The position numbers and the translations under genes were made by a program. Under the pieces are notes generated by a model that was not told where the DNA came from, did no database searches, and saw nothing but the letters and a program-made list of their open reading frames with translations. 39,452 bases of DNA from Deltaproteobacteria bacterium (GTDB taxonomy: Bacteria; Desulfobacterota; Binatia; Binatales; Binataceae). Of this stretch, positions 17,006-26,306 are shown piece by piece; position 1 is the stretch's first letter, and each line of letters begins with the position of its first letter. The DNA lies in contig JAFAHS010000247.1 of assembly GCA_019237115.1 (NCBI GenBank), positions 1-39,452 of the forward strand, given 5' to 3'.

Positions 17006-18151
17006 ATGAAAGCTCTCATAGTCGGCGGCGGCATAATCGGCGGAGCGGTTGCGTGGCGCCTTGCGCACAACGGCGTTGCGGTCAAGGTTTTCGAGCGCGG
17101 ACGACTGGGCCAGGAGGCATCGTGGGCGGCGGCCGGCTTGATCGGTCCTCAGGTCGAGGCCCAGGAACCGGGAATTTTCTTTGATCTGTGCATGGCGGGA
17201 AAGAATGCGTTCGACACGATGGTCGAGCGGCTTGCCCACGAGAGCGGAATCGACCCGGAATACGATGAAGCGGGCGCCTTGTATGTCGCATTCGATGAGG
17301 AGAGCGCGGCCCGCCTGAAAAGTCGGGCGCGATGGCAGCGCGAAGTCGGTGCTCAGGCCGAGGAGCTTACGCCGGCTCAAGCGCTCCGGTTGGCACCGGC
17401 CCTGTCGCCCGATATCATCTTCGCGCTGCACCTGCCGACCAACCGCCGCACCGAAAATCGCAAACTGACGATGGCCTATATTCGTGCGGCACAGCGGGCA
17501 GGGGCGGTCTTTCAGGAGAGCACCCGAGTCGCTGAAATTTTAAGCCGCAGCGGACGTGTAAGCGGGGTGCGTCTCGATGACGGCTCGGTGGAAGAGAGCG
17601 ACGTGGTCATCGACGCCGCAGGCGCATGGGCGGGAGAAATACGCGGCCTCGAGGCGGACCGGGTGCGCTTCTATCCGGTACGCGGTCAGATCATCTGCTT
17701 CGAGGGGCCGCCGGGACTGCTGGGGCCGTCGCTGTTTTCACCCGACGGAATCCTGGTGCCGCGGCGCGATGGCCGGCTCATCGCGGGCTCGATTTTCGAG
17801 GATGCGGGTTTCAACAAGAGCGTGACGCTGGCCGGAATCGCGACTATCACCAGCGCGGTCGCCGCCATGGTTCCGGGGCTGCGCGGCGCAGCTTTCCGCG
17901 AAACCTGGGCGGGGTTGCGGCCTGCGTCCGATGATCTGATGCCGGTACTCGGGGAGTCGCCCTCGGTGGCGGGGGCTTTCTACGCAGCGGGACATTTCCG
18001 CAGCGGTATCCTGCTCTCCGCCCTCACCGGCCAGGTAATCGCAGATCTCGTGTCCGGAAAAACCCCCGCTCTCGACCTCTCGCCATTTTCTCCGGCGCGT
18101 TTCAAGAATGGAGCGCTCAAGCGAGTGCCGCTGGACATGAAGCACATATGA
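17006..18151 (+). CDS. thiO: FAD-dependent glycine/D-amino-acid oxidase (ThiO-like)
   Basis: A DAAO-family flavoenzyme. ThiO oxidises glycine to iminoglycine for thiazole synthesis in aerobic thiamine biosynthesis. The FAD dinucleotide fold is at the N-terminus (GGGIIGGAVAWRLA, GxGxxG at 7-12), followed by QEASWAAAGLIGPQVEA, a ThiO-type signature. Later come VRGQIICFEGP, FRETWAGLRPASDDLMPVLG and AGHFRSGILLSALTGQ, the conserved substrate and FAD regions. The start is ATG 17006 (381 residues); an upstream ATG at 16973 would add 11 Cys-rich residues not typical of the family. It overlaps the next gene as ATGA. No other thiamine gene is nearby, so the specific role is likely but not proven. Confidence 0.85.
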   Translation: MKALIVGGGIIGGAVAWRLAHNGVAVKVFERGRLGQEASWAAAGLIGPQVEAQEPGIFFDLCMAGKNAFDTMVERLAHESGIDPEYDEAGALYVAFDEESAARLKSRARWQREVGAQAEELTPAQALRLAPALSPDIIFALHLPTNRRTENRKLTMAYIRAAQRAGAVFQESTRVAEILSRSGRVSGVRLDDGSVEESDVVIDAAGAWAGEIRGLEADRVRFYPVRGQIICFEGPPGLLGPSLFSPDGILVPRRDGRLIAGSIFEDAGFNKSVTLAGIATITSAVAAMVPGLRGAAFRETWAGLRPASDDLMPVLGESPSVAGAFYAAGHFRSGILLSALTGQVIADLVSGKTPALDLSPFSPARFKNGALKRVPLDMKHI

Positions 18152-18528
18152 GTGCGCGTGTGGTTCTCGGCCTGGTTCGTGACCTGTTTTTTCGCTCCAA
18201 GCTCGACGCGGTTGCGGAATCCGCCGGCGTCAACCTGTGCTACGCCTCCGACCTGGAAGCGGCCGTGCGTCAATGTCTGGACAAGCATCCTGAGCTGATT
18301 CTGGTCGACCTGTCGGACGGGGTGTTTCCTGCCGCGGCGACCGCCGAGCGGGTGCGCGCCGCGCTTCCAAATTCCCCAATCGTGGGGTTCGCGTCGCACG
18401 TCGACTTGAAACCGCTCCGTACCGCGCGCGAGGCGGGCTTCGCCTTGGCCCTGTCGCGCAGCGAGTTCACCGCCAGGCTGCCGGAGCTGCTGGGGTCGGA
18501 TTCCGAGTCCGCAAAAATCCGCCGTTAG
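18148..18528 (+). CDS. Degenerate CheY-like receiver domain protein
   Basis: This 126-residue single-domain protein has the alternating strand/helix pattern of a response-regulator receiver. The possible phospho-acceptor is D54 in LILVDLSDG, and IVGFASH places S83 at the Ser/Thr position. The acidic pair after strand 1 is not intact (VRDLFFRS) and the conserved lysine position reads ALSRSEF, with Arg or Ser. I read it as a pseudo-receiver that probably acts by protein contact, if at all. It overlaps the oxidase by four bases (ATGA), implying coupled translation. No kinase lies nearby. The remote fold assignment is mine from pattern alone. Confidence 0.7.
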   Translation: MSARVVLGLVRDLFFRSKLDAVAESAGVNLCYASDLEAAVRQCLDKHPELILVDLSDGVFPAAATAERVRAALPNSPIVGFASHVDLKPLRTAREAGFALALSRSEFTARLPELLGSDSESAKIRR

Positions 18529-18656
18529 CCAGTCTGCAGCGCGCTCGGCGGGTCCGCTATGGATTGTCGGGGTTGGCGGTGCGCTGGCGGAGGAAAGCCA
18601 CGCCCGCCTGATTTCGCGGCTCAACTCGCCGACAGCGCGATGCTATATTCCGCAGC

Positions 18657-21600
18657 ATGCCGTCCGTGCTGGCCGGGTTCCATCCTGCGGTTCGCGCATG
18701 GTTTGAGGGGCGTTTTGGCGAACCCTCGCGCGCCCAACAGGTCGGGTGGCCGCTGATCGCACAGGCGCAGGGCGGCCGGGGCCACGACGTTCTTTTGTGC
18801 GCGCCCACCGGGAGCGGCAAAACGCTGGCGGCGTTCATGTGGGCCATCGATGGCCTGGTGCGGGAGGCAGAGCGCGGTGAGCTTCGCGATGAGGTCGCGG
18901 TCCTCTACGTCTCGCCGCTTAAGGCGCTTGCCAACGACATTCGACTAAACCTCGAGGAGCCACTCGCGGGCGTCCGCGAAGCCGGGCAGGCCGCTGGACT
19001 CGATCTGAGTGGCATTCGCGCCGGCTTGCGCACCGGTGATACCCCGGCGCACGAGCGCAGCGCGATGCTGCGTCGGCCCCCGCACATTCTGGTCACCACC
19101 CCGGAATCGTTTTTCCTGCTGCTCACCGCTCCGAAATTTCGTGAGAAACTCGCCTCGGTTCGCCACGTCGTGGTCGATGAACTTCACGCATTGGCGGGGA
19201 ATAAGCGCGGAGCCCATCTGGCGATCACCTTGGAACGTCTCGAGCGGATGGTGCGCGCGCGGCGCGGGGTGCGGCCCGCACGGATCGGTCTCTCCGCAAC
19301 CCTGAGCCCGATTGAAACGCTGGCCGAATTTCTGGCCGGGTTCGAGGTTGCCAGCGACGGCACGCGGAGTCCGCGCGAGATCCGGATCGCGCGCGCCGAC
19401 GACCAGCCCCGCGCGATGGATCTTCAGATCGAAGCGCCCGGCCCCGAGCTCGGCCCGCTCGCCACCCATGAAAATTGGGACGCGATGTACGACGCGCTGG
19501 CGGAGCTCGTGAAAGCGCATCGTACCACTTTGGTATTCACCTTGAGCCGCCGATGGGCCGAGCGCGTCGCCTTGAATTTGCAGAAGCGCGTCGGTGCGAG
19601 CGCAGTGATGGCGCACCATGGGAGCCTGGCGCGCAAGGAGCGCCTGGCCGCCGAGCAGAAGCTCAAGCGCGGCGAGCTGCGCGCGATCGTGGCCACCTCC
19701 TCGCTCGAGCTCGGGATCGATGTCGGGGCCGTGGAGCTGGTCTGCCAGCTCGACTCGCCCAAAACGATTTCGGCCGCGATCCAGCGCATCGGACGATCGG
19801 GTCACAGCCTGGACGGGACTCCCAAGGGTCGTTTCTTCGCGATGACGATCGACGACCTGCTCGAGTGCGCGGCGGCGGTGCGGGCGATTCGCCACCGCCG
19901 CCTCGATGCGGTTGAAATTCCCGTCGGGTGCCTCGACGTGGCGGCACAGCAGATTATCGCGATCGCCGCCGAGGAGCAGGACATTTCGACCGGAGATCTC
20001 CTCAGGATCATTCGCGGCGCCTTTAACTTTGCCGATCTCGGGGGCCCCGCTCTAACCCGCCTCCTTGAACAGATGGCGACCGAGTTTCCCGAGCGCATCC
20101 AGGGCGCACAGCCGAAGATCCATTTCGATGCGGCCAATCGAAGGGTGCGTCCGCGCCGTGGCGCGCGGCTCGCTGCGATAATTTCCGGCGGAACCATCCC
20201 CGAAGCGGGCAACTACGACGTGGTAATCGAGTCCGAAGGGCGCAAGATCGGCGATGTGGAAGAGGACTTCGCCCAGGAATCGGTGCGCGGCGACGTGTTC
20301 TCGCTGGGTTCCATGCCGTGGCAAATCCAGCGCATCTCGCGCGGGCGACTGATGGTCGAACCCGCGCCGGGAATGGCCCCCTCGCTGCCCTTCTGGCAGA
20401 CGGAAGCCGCCGGGCGCTCCTACGCGCTTTCGCGGGAAATCGCGGAGCTGCGCCGCGAGATCGCGGCCCGACTGCAACGCGAGGGAACCGAGCCCACCGC
20501 CGGATGGCTGGCCGGCGAGTGCGCCCTTTCGGAGCGCGCGGCGATCCAGGCCGTCGACTACGTGCGCAGGGGGGTGGCGGCTCTGGGCGCGATTCCCGAC
20601 GAAAACACGGTGGTGGTAGAGCGCTTTTTCGACGGGCTCGGCGGCACCCAAATCGTAATCCATACGCCACACGGAATTCGGTTCAATCGCGCTCTCGGGT
20701 TGGCGCTGCGCAAGCGGCTCTGTCAGTCGTTCGACTTCGAAATTCAGGCTTCGGCGATCGATGACGGTGCGCTGCTCGCGTTGAACTCGCGCCACAGCTT
20801 TGCCCTCGAAGAGATTTTCGCGATGCTTCCGGCGCGACAGGCGCGTGGCGTGCTCGAGCAGGCCTTCCTTGCCGCGCCGATGTTCGAGGTCAGGTTCCGT
20901 CACGTCGCGTCCCGCGCGCTCGCGGTGATGCGCTCGGCGCAGGGCAAGAAGATTCCGGCCTGGATTCAGCGAATGCGATCGCAGGAACTGGTTGCGGCTC
21001 TGTTTCCAGGCCAGCAGGCCTGCCTTGAAAATCGGCCGCCGGCGATCCCCATCCCCGATCACTTCATCGTTACGGAGACCATGCGCGAATGCCTGACCGA
21101 ATCCGCCGACGCGGATCGGATGGAAAAGGTGCTGGGGGGAATCGAGAACGGGTCGATGCGCGTCTTGTACGTCGACTCCGTATCGCCCTCGGTCTTTGCC
21201 CATCGGCTGCTGCTGGCGTGGGACTACTCGTTCCTCGACGATGGCGAGCGCGCCAACCGCCGCAGCCGAACCGTTACGCTCAATCGGGGCATGGCCGAAG
21301 ACGTATTCCGCACCGAGGATCTTTCGGAAATGCTCGCCGCCGAAGCGGTGGAAAGTGTGGTCGCCGAAGTCTCGGGACTGGCGCCCGGACGCGCGCCGCG
21401 CAATCGCGACGAGCTTTATGAACTGATCCGGGCCCATGGTGCGCTTGAAATCGCGGCGCTGCTCGAACGGAGTGCGGAGTGTCGCGAGTTCCTCCACGAG
21501 CTTGAGGGCGAACGACGCATCGTGCGCGCGCGCCGCGCGGGAGACTCGCGAGAGATCGTCTTTGCCAAAGAGGACGAGGGATTGTTCGCCGGAGCATATC

Positions 21601-23153
21601 CCGACCTGGAGCCTTGCGACGCCGGCGTGAAAGCGACCCCTGCCGATGGCGACACCGCGCGGGCGGAGATAGTGCGGCGCGCGCTCAGGACCTCGGGTCC
21701 GGCGACTACCTTGGAACTTGCAAAGCGACTGGTTTTACCCGAGCGCGAGGTTGCGGAAATCCTGCCCGCGCTCGAAGCCCGCGGCGCGATCTTTCGCGGG
21801 CATTTTACCTCCGCCGCCACGATGCAATGGTGCGATCGGTACAATCTGGAACGTATTCATCGCATCACTCTGGCACGGGTTCGCGCCGAGGTCGCACCCT
21901 GCAGCGACCAGGAGTACGCCGCGTTTCGTCTCCGTTGGATGCATATCGGAGGCGCCGACCTCTTAGCCGATGCAGACGGGGTCGCACAGGTGCTCGAGCA
22001 ACTCGGTGGGATGCCATTCGCACCCGATTTCTGGGAAGACTCCGTCTTGCCCGCGCGGGTATCCGGGTATCGGCGCGAGATGCTGGACCTGGTTTGCCTC
22101 GGCGGGCAAACCAGGTGGGCAGCGGTCCCCGACCAGGGTGGTTCGCGGGAGGTGCCCGCGCGGGTGACGTTCGTTCCGCGCCGTTGGGCGGCGACGTTTG
22201 GGGCCGGGATCAGTGACCCCGAAGACCCGCGCGATCGCGGCGTGCTCACCGCACTGCGCGGGTCAGGCGCTCAGTACCTCGACGAGCTTTCGGAGCGAGT
22301 GGACCTCTCCGAGCGCGACACGCTGGCAAGTCTGTGGCGGCTCGCCGCACTCGGCCTTGCGAGCAACGATAGTTTCGCCCCGCTGCGGCTCATCGCGGCT
22401 GACGGCGACGCGGTCGATGCCATCGCGAGCGCTCCGCGACGCGAGTTCACGAAACACGATGCGATGCTGCGCGCCCGCCTCAAGTCGAGCGTGTCGGGGC
22501 GATGGTCGGCGCTGGGCGCGCCGCGCAAGAATCCCGCCGAGGAGGTAGATAGCGCACGCGAGCTCGCGCTGCTGCTGCTGAACCGCAACGGCATCTTGTC
22601 CCGCGAGATGCTCGCGCTCGAATCGCTCGAAGCGTCATGGCATGAGCTTTCGTTTGCGCTGCGGCGGCTGGAATATGCCGGCACCATTCGGCGTGGATGG
22701 TTCGTACGCTCGCTCTCGGCGGAACAATACGCTCTGCCGGCGGCGGTGGAGATGCTGCGCGCGGCGCGCAATCTCGTACCGGCGCGCGAGCGGCCGCTGG
22801 CTCTGAGTGCAGGCGACCCGGCCAATCCATTTGGTGTGCTGCTGCCTGGATGCGCGGTGACGCGCGACGCGGGGAACCTCGTGGTGGTGCGTGCGGGTAC
22901 GGTGGTGCTCGGGCTCGCCGGCCGGGCGTTGGTTACCGCGGGTGAAATCGATGACGAGTCATTCGCCGCTGCGATCGCAGCGATTCTTGCACTGCGTGGC
23001 AAGGTCGTGATCGACCTCATTGATGGCGCACCCGCGCTCGCATCGGCACGCGTGGGTTTGTTGGCCTCGATGCGCTTTCATTCCGACGGCCGCGCGCTGG
23101 TCTACGATGGCTTGCCCGGGCCGGTCCCGCTGCGGGCAACCCGCCGCGCATAG
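18657..23153 (+). CDS. lhr: Lhr-family ATP-dependent helicase, full-length form
   Basis: A superfamily 2 helicase of 1498 residues, close to the long Lhr of E. coli (1538). Motif I is APTGSGKT at 49-56 and motif II is DELH at 174-177. Motif III is SAT in LSATLSP, and motif VI is QRIGRSGH at 376-383. The winged-helix and Lhr-core region continues to about residue 850, and the remaining 600 or so residues form the Lhr C-terminal domains. Lhr proteins unwind RNA:DNA and branched DNA and are tied to DNA repair; some C-terminal parts have been linked to uracil-DNA glycosylase activity. It starts with ATG 18657 with no good Shine-Dalgarno site. A TATATT at 18644-18649 is too close to the start for a standard leader. 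Confidence 0.93.
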   Translation: MPSVLAGFHPAVRAWFEGRFGEPSRAQQVGWPLIAQAQGGRGHDVLLCAPTGSGKTLAAFMWAIDGLVREAERGELRDEVAVLYVSPLKALANDIRLNLEEPLAGVREAGQAAGLDLSGIRAGLRTGDTPAHERSAMLRRPPHILVTTPESFFLLLTAPKFREKLASVRHVVVDELHALAGNKRGAHLAITLERLERMVRARRGVRPARIGLSATLSPIETLAEFLAGFEVASDGTRSPREIRIARADDQPRAMDLQIEAPGPELGPLATHENWDAMYDALAELVKAHRTTLVFTLSRRWAERVALNLQKRVGASAVMAHHGSLARKERLAAEQKLKRGELRAIVATSSLELGIDVGAVELVCQLDSPKTISAAIQRIGRSGHSLDGTPKGRFFAMTIDDLLECAAAVRAIRHRRLDAVEIPVGCLDVAAQQIIAIAAEEQDISTGDLLRIIRGAFNFADLGGPALTRLLEQMATEFPERIQGAQPKIHFDAANRRVRPRRGARLAAIISGGTIPEAGNYDVVIESEGRKIGDVEEDFAQESVRGDVFSLGSMPWQIQRISRGRLMVEPAPGMAPSLPFWQTEAAGRSYALSREIAELRREIAARLQREGTEPTAGWLAGECALSERAAIQAVDYVRRGVAALGAIPDENTVVVERFFDGLGGTQIVIHTPHGIRFNRALGLALRKRLCQSFDFEIQASAIDDGALLALNSRHSFALEEIFAMLPARQARGVLEQAFLAAPMFEVRFRHVASRALAVMRSAQGKKIPAWIQRMRSQELVAALFPGQQACLENRPPAIPIPDHFIVTETMRECLTESADADRMEKVLGGIENGSMRVLYVDSVSPSVFAHRLLLAWDYSFLDDGERANRRSRTVTLNRGMAEDVFRTEDLSEMLAAEAVESVVAEVSGLAPGRAPRNRDELYELIRAHGALEIAALLERSAECREFLHELEGERRIVRARRAGDSREIVFAKEDEGLFAGAYPDLEPCDAGVKATPADGDTARAEIVRRALRTSGPATTLELAKRLVLPEREVAEILPALEARGAIFRGHFTSAATMQWCDRYNLERIHRITLARVRAEVAPCSDQEYAAFRLRWMHIGGADLLADADGVAQVLEQLGGMPFAPDFWEDSVLPARVSGYRREMLDLVCLGGQTRWAAVPDQGGSREVPARVTFVPRRWAATFGAGISDPEDPRDRGVLTALRGSGAQYLDELSERVDLSERDTLASLWRLAALGLASNDSFAPLRLIAADGDAVDAIASAPRREFTKHDAMLRARLKSSVSGRWSALGAPRKNPAEEVDSARELALLLLNRNGILSREMLALESLEASWHELSFALRRLEYAGTIRRGWFVRSLSAEQYALPAAVEMLRAARNLVPARERPLALSAGDPANPFGVLLPGCAVTRDAGNLVVVRAGTVVLGLAGRALVTAGEIDDESFAAAIAAILALRGKVVIDLIDGAPALASARVGLLASMRFHSDGRALVYDGLPGPVPLRATRRA

Positions 23154-23449
23154 CCGCGCCCGGCGGGCGTCGCGCGCTGTCTTTTGCGAACAAGTTTGCG
23201 CAGGGGGCGGAACGCTTCACCGACCTGCGCCTCGACAATTTTCCGCGCACCCGGTGACGGTGGAACGATGCGCGATCTTTCAGTGCTGCGTCTTTGTACG
23301 GCGGGGCGAAGCCAGTTACTCGCTGGTGGCGAGCTTAGCGTTTGCTCGCAACCACCCGCGCGCTATTGTGGTCGCAAACGTGAATTGTATGGCGCGCGTC
23401 TCCATGATCCGAACGCGCCACCACTTCAAAAGGATCCGAGGCTCTCCCC

Positions 23450-26206
23450 ATGGCCAACAATACCTTCGGCGCGCTCGGCACCCTGAAAGCCGGCGACCGG
23501 AACTACACCATCTGTCGGCTCGACGCGCTGGAGAAGCGCGGTTTCGCACTCGATCGCCTGCCGGTCTCGATCAAGGTGCTGATCGAAAATCTCCTCCGGC
23601 GTGAAGACGGCGTGGTGGTTACCGCGGAGCAGATAGAAGCACTGGCCAGATGGGACGGAAAACCTTCGAACCGCGAGATTTCATTCATGCCGGCGCGGGT
23701 ACTGTTGCAGGACTTGACGGGAGTGCCGGTTGTCGCCGACCTGGCGGCGATGCGTGATGCGATAGCCCGGCTGGGTGGTACGCCCAAGAAAATCAATCCG
23801 CTCAAGCCCGTCGATCTGGTAATCGACCACTCGGTTCAGGTCGATGCTTTCGGCACCTCCCAGGCCTTCGCGATTAACGCGCGGTTCGAGTTCGATCGCA
23901 ACCAGGAACGCTACCTGTTCCTGCGCTGGGGGCAGGGCGCCTTTAACAATTTTCGTGTGGTGCCCCCCGACACCGGAATCGTACACCAGGTGAATCTCGA
24001 ATACCTGGCACCGGTGGTCGTGGTCTCAGGCGAGGAAGCCTATCCCGATACCGTGATCGGGACTGATTCGCACACCACCATGATCAACGGGCTGGGGGTG
24101 GTTGGCTGGGGGGTGGGCGGGATCGAGGCGGAAGCGGCGATGCTCGGGCGATCCAGCCCCATGCTGATTCCCGAAGTGCTCGGAGTCCGGCTCCACGGTG
24201 AATTGCGGCCCGGCGCCACCGCCACAGACCTGGTCCTCACTGCGACCCAGGCGCTTCGCAAGAAGGGCGTGGTTGGAAAGTTCGTCGAATATTTCGGACC
24301 TGGCCTCGCTTCGCTCTCGGTCGCCGATCGCGCGACGTTGGGAAACATGTCGCCCGAGTACGGCGCCACCATAGGGTTTTTTCCGGTCGATCATAAAACG
24401 CTTGAGTATCTGAGATTGACGGGTCGCGCGCCCGAGCAGGTCCGCCTGGTCGAGGCGTACTGCAAGGAGCAGGGCTTGTTCCACAACGCCCAGGGGCACG
24501 AGCCGCAGTTTTCCGACGTGCTCGACCTCGACCTCGGCGCGGTCGAGGCGAGCCTTGCGGGACCGCGGCGTCCGCAGGATCGAGTCCCGTTGCGCGGATC
24601 GCGAAGCGGTTTCCGGCGCGAGTTGGCCAAGGAAGTGACCGACCATGAGGGTATCGACCCGAAACGCATCGAAACCTGGATACAAGAAAGCGGCAATGCT
24701 GCCGAGGCTCCCCACCAGCAGGTTGCGGCGGACCTGAGCAGCCTCACGCGTGTGGTGGATGTCGATCATCCGGACGGAAGGTTCGAACTGGGTCACGGCT
24801 CGATACTGATCGCTGCAATCACCAGCTGCACCAACACCTCCAATCCCTCCGTGCTCATCGGCGCGGGTTTGCTCGCAAAGAAAGCGGTGGCGCGCGGACT
24901 GACCGTGAAACCGTGGGTCAAGACGAGCCTGGCGCCCGGCTCACGAGTAGTGACGCACTACCTCAAGAGCGCGGGGCTCCTCGAACCGCTGGAGAAGCTC
25001 AAGTTCAACCTGGTCGGCTACGGATGTACCACCTGCATCGGAAACAGCGGCCCAATCGATGAAGGCATTGCAGCTGCGGTCAAGCGAGGCAACCTGGTCG
25101 CGTGCGCGATCTTAAGCGGCAATCGCAATTTCGAAGGTCGGATCAATCCCGTGGTGCGGTTCAACTACCTGGCGTCGCCGCCCCTGGTAGTCGCATACGC
25201 GCTAGCGGGCACGATGAATCTCGATGTCGAAAGCGAGCCACTGGGGCGGGGCCGCGACGGCGAGCCCGTGTATCTGCGGGATATCTGGCCGTCGTCCGCC
25301 GAGGTCGCCGAGGTGGTGGCCAAGTCGGTCACCGCCGAGATGTTCCGTTCGGAGTATGCTCAGGTATTTGACGGCGACGAGCGATGGCGTACGCTCGCGG
25401 TCCCCAAAGGCGAACTCTTCAGCTGGGACGAAAAGTCGGAGTACGTCAAGGCGCCCCCGTTTTTTGACGGTATCGGGCGCGAGCCGGGCAAGTTCTCCGA
25501 TATCTCCGGCGCCTTCGCGCTTGCCGTGCTCGGCGACAGCGTCACCACCGACCACATCTCGCCCGCGGGATCGATCGGCGTGGACACCCCGGCAGGCAAG
25601 TATCTGATCGCTCACGGCATCAAGCCCGCCGATTTCAATTCGTACGGTGCGCGGCGCGGAAATCACGAAGTCATGGTGCGGGGGACGTTCGCGAATATTC
25701 GCTTGCGCAACGAGATGGTCCCCGGTGTCGAGGGCGGATTCACGACTCACCTTCCGGGGGGAAGCCAGACCACTATCTTCGAAGCATCAGAGCAATATCG
25801 AAAGGACCGCGTGCCGCTGGTCGTGATTGCGGGCAAGGAGTACGGCACGGGATCGTCGCGCGATTGGGCCGCGAAAGGACCGCTGCTGCTCGGTGTGCGA
25901 GCGGTGATCGCGGAAAGCTTCGAACGAATCCATCGAAGTAACCTGGTCGGGATGGGCGTGCTCGCGCTGGAGTTCCTGCCCGGTCAGAGTCGTAAGACCC
26001 TGGGGCTTACCGGCCGCGAGGTTTATTCAATCAGCGGGTTGGGAGCGGGGCTCAAGCGTCACCAACGGCTCACGGTGCGGGCCGAGGAACGCGGTCAGTC
26101 CAAACAGTTTGAGGTTGTCGCCCGGGTCGATACGCCCGAAGAAGTTGAGTACATCCGCCACGGGGGAATTTTGCCGTTTGTGTTGCGGGAACTGGCGCGC
26201 GCTTAG
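23450..26206 (+). CDS. acnA: Aconitate hydratase A
   Basis: Interconverts citrate and isocitrate in the TCA cycle. The 918-residue protein is of the AcnA/IRP type: swivelling domain last, cluster ligands C460 (SCTNTSNPSV), C526 and C529 (GYGCTTCIGNSGP). The 66- and 3-residue spacings match E. coli AcnA. Other signatures are IGTDSHTTMINGLGVVGWGVGG and, near the C-terminus, GKEYGTGSSRDWAAKGP. The start is ATG 23450, with AAAAGGA and GAGG a little upstream. It is a single-gene unit, ending convergent with the APH-type kinase. The 296-base gap before it (23154-23449) contains no gene and no promoter I would defend. Confidence 0.97.
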   Translation: MANNTFGALGTLKAGDRNYTICRLDALEKRGFALDRLPVSIKVLIENLLRREDGVVVTAEQIEALARWDGKPSNREISFMPARVLLQDLTGVPVVADLAAMRDAIARLGGTPKKINPLKPVDLVIDHSVQVDAFGTSQAFAINARFEFDRNQERYLFLRWGQGAFNNFRVVPPDTGIVHQVNLEYLAPVVVVSGEEAYPDTVIGTDSHTTMINGLGVVGWGVGGIEAEAAMLGRSSPMLIPEVLGVRLHGELRPGATATDLVLTATQALRKKGVVGKFVEYFGPGLASLSVADRATLGNMSPEYGATIGFFPVDHKTLEYLRLTGRAPEQVRLVEAYCKEQGLFHNAQGHEPQFSDVLDLDLGAVEASLAGPRRPQDRVPLRGSRSGFRRELAKEVTDHEGIDPKRIETWIQESGNAAEAPHQQVAADLSSLTRVVDVDHPDGRFELGHGSILIAAITSCTNTSNPSVLIGAGLLAKKAVARGLTVKPWVKTSLAPGSRVVTHYLKSAGLLEPLEKLKFNLVGYGCTTCIGNSGPIDEGIAAAVKRGNLVACAILSGNRNFEGRINPVVRFNYLASPPLVVAYALAGTMNLDVESEPLGRGRDGEPVYLRDIWPSSAEVAEVVAKSVTAEMFRSEYAQVFDGDERWRTLAVPKGELFSWDEKSEYVKAPPFFDGIGREPGKFSDISGAFALAVLGDSVTTDHISPAGSIGVDTPAGKYLIAHGIKPADFNSYGARRGNHEVMVRGTFANIRLRNEMVPGVEGGFTTHLPGGSQTTIFEASEQYRKDRVPLVVIAGKEYGTGSSRDWAAKGPLLLGVRAVIAESFERIHRSNLVGMGVLALEFLPGQSRKTLGLTGREVYSISGLGAGLKRHQRLTVRAEERGQSKQFEVVARVDTPEEVEYIRHGGILPFVLRELARA

Positions 26207-26287
26207 GCCGCGGCCTGGCAGGCCCTTGCGGTGCATCGACCCCAGGACTCCTCAAACTTGAGCTCGGACGAGGGGAAACAGTGCGGC

Positions 26288-26306
26288 CTTCCGGTTAGGC
26301 CGGAAG
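26288..26306. terminator. Short hairpin across the APH gene stop codon
   Basis: CTTCCGG (26288-26294) and CCGGAAG (26300-26306) pair around a five-base loop that contains the TAA of the minus-strand kinase gene. It lies in the 88-base gap where acnA and this gene converge. It has no T run, so a terminator role is only a guess from position. Confidence 0.3.

Noticed and set aside
18644..18649. TATATT as the lhr promoter -10 box
   Set aside because: It lies eight bases before the ATG and has no matching -35; too close for a usual leader.
20052..21497. A 481-residue open frame antisense to lhr, and similar long antisense frames at 10949-12289, 12562-13854 and 37689-39173
   Set aside because: They mirror strongly conserved genes, have no ribosome sites or recognisable domains, and are expected from GC-rich codon use.
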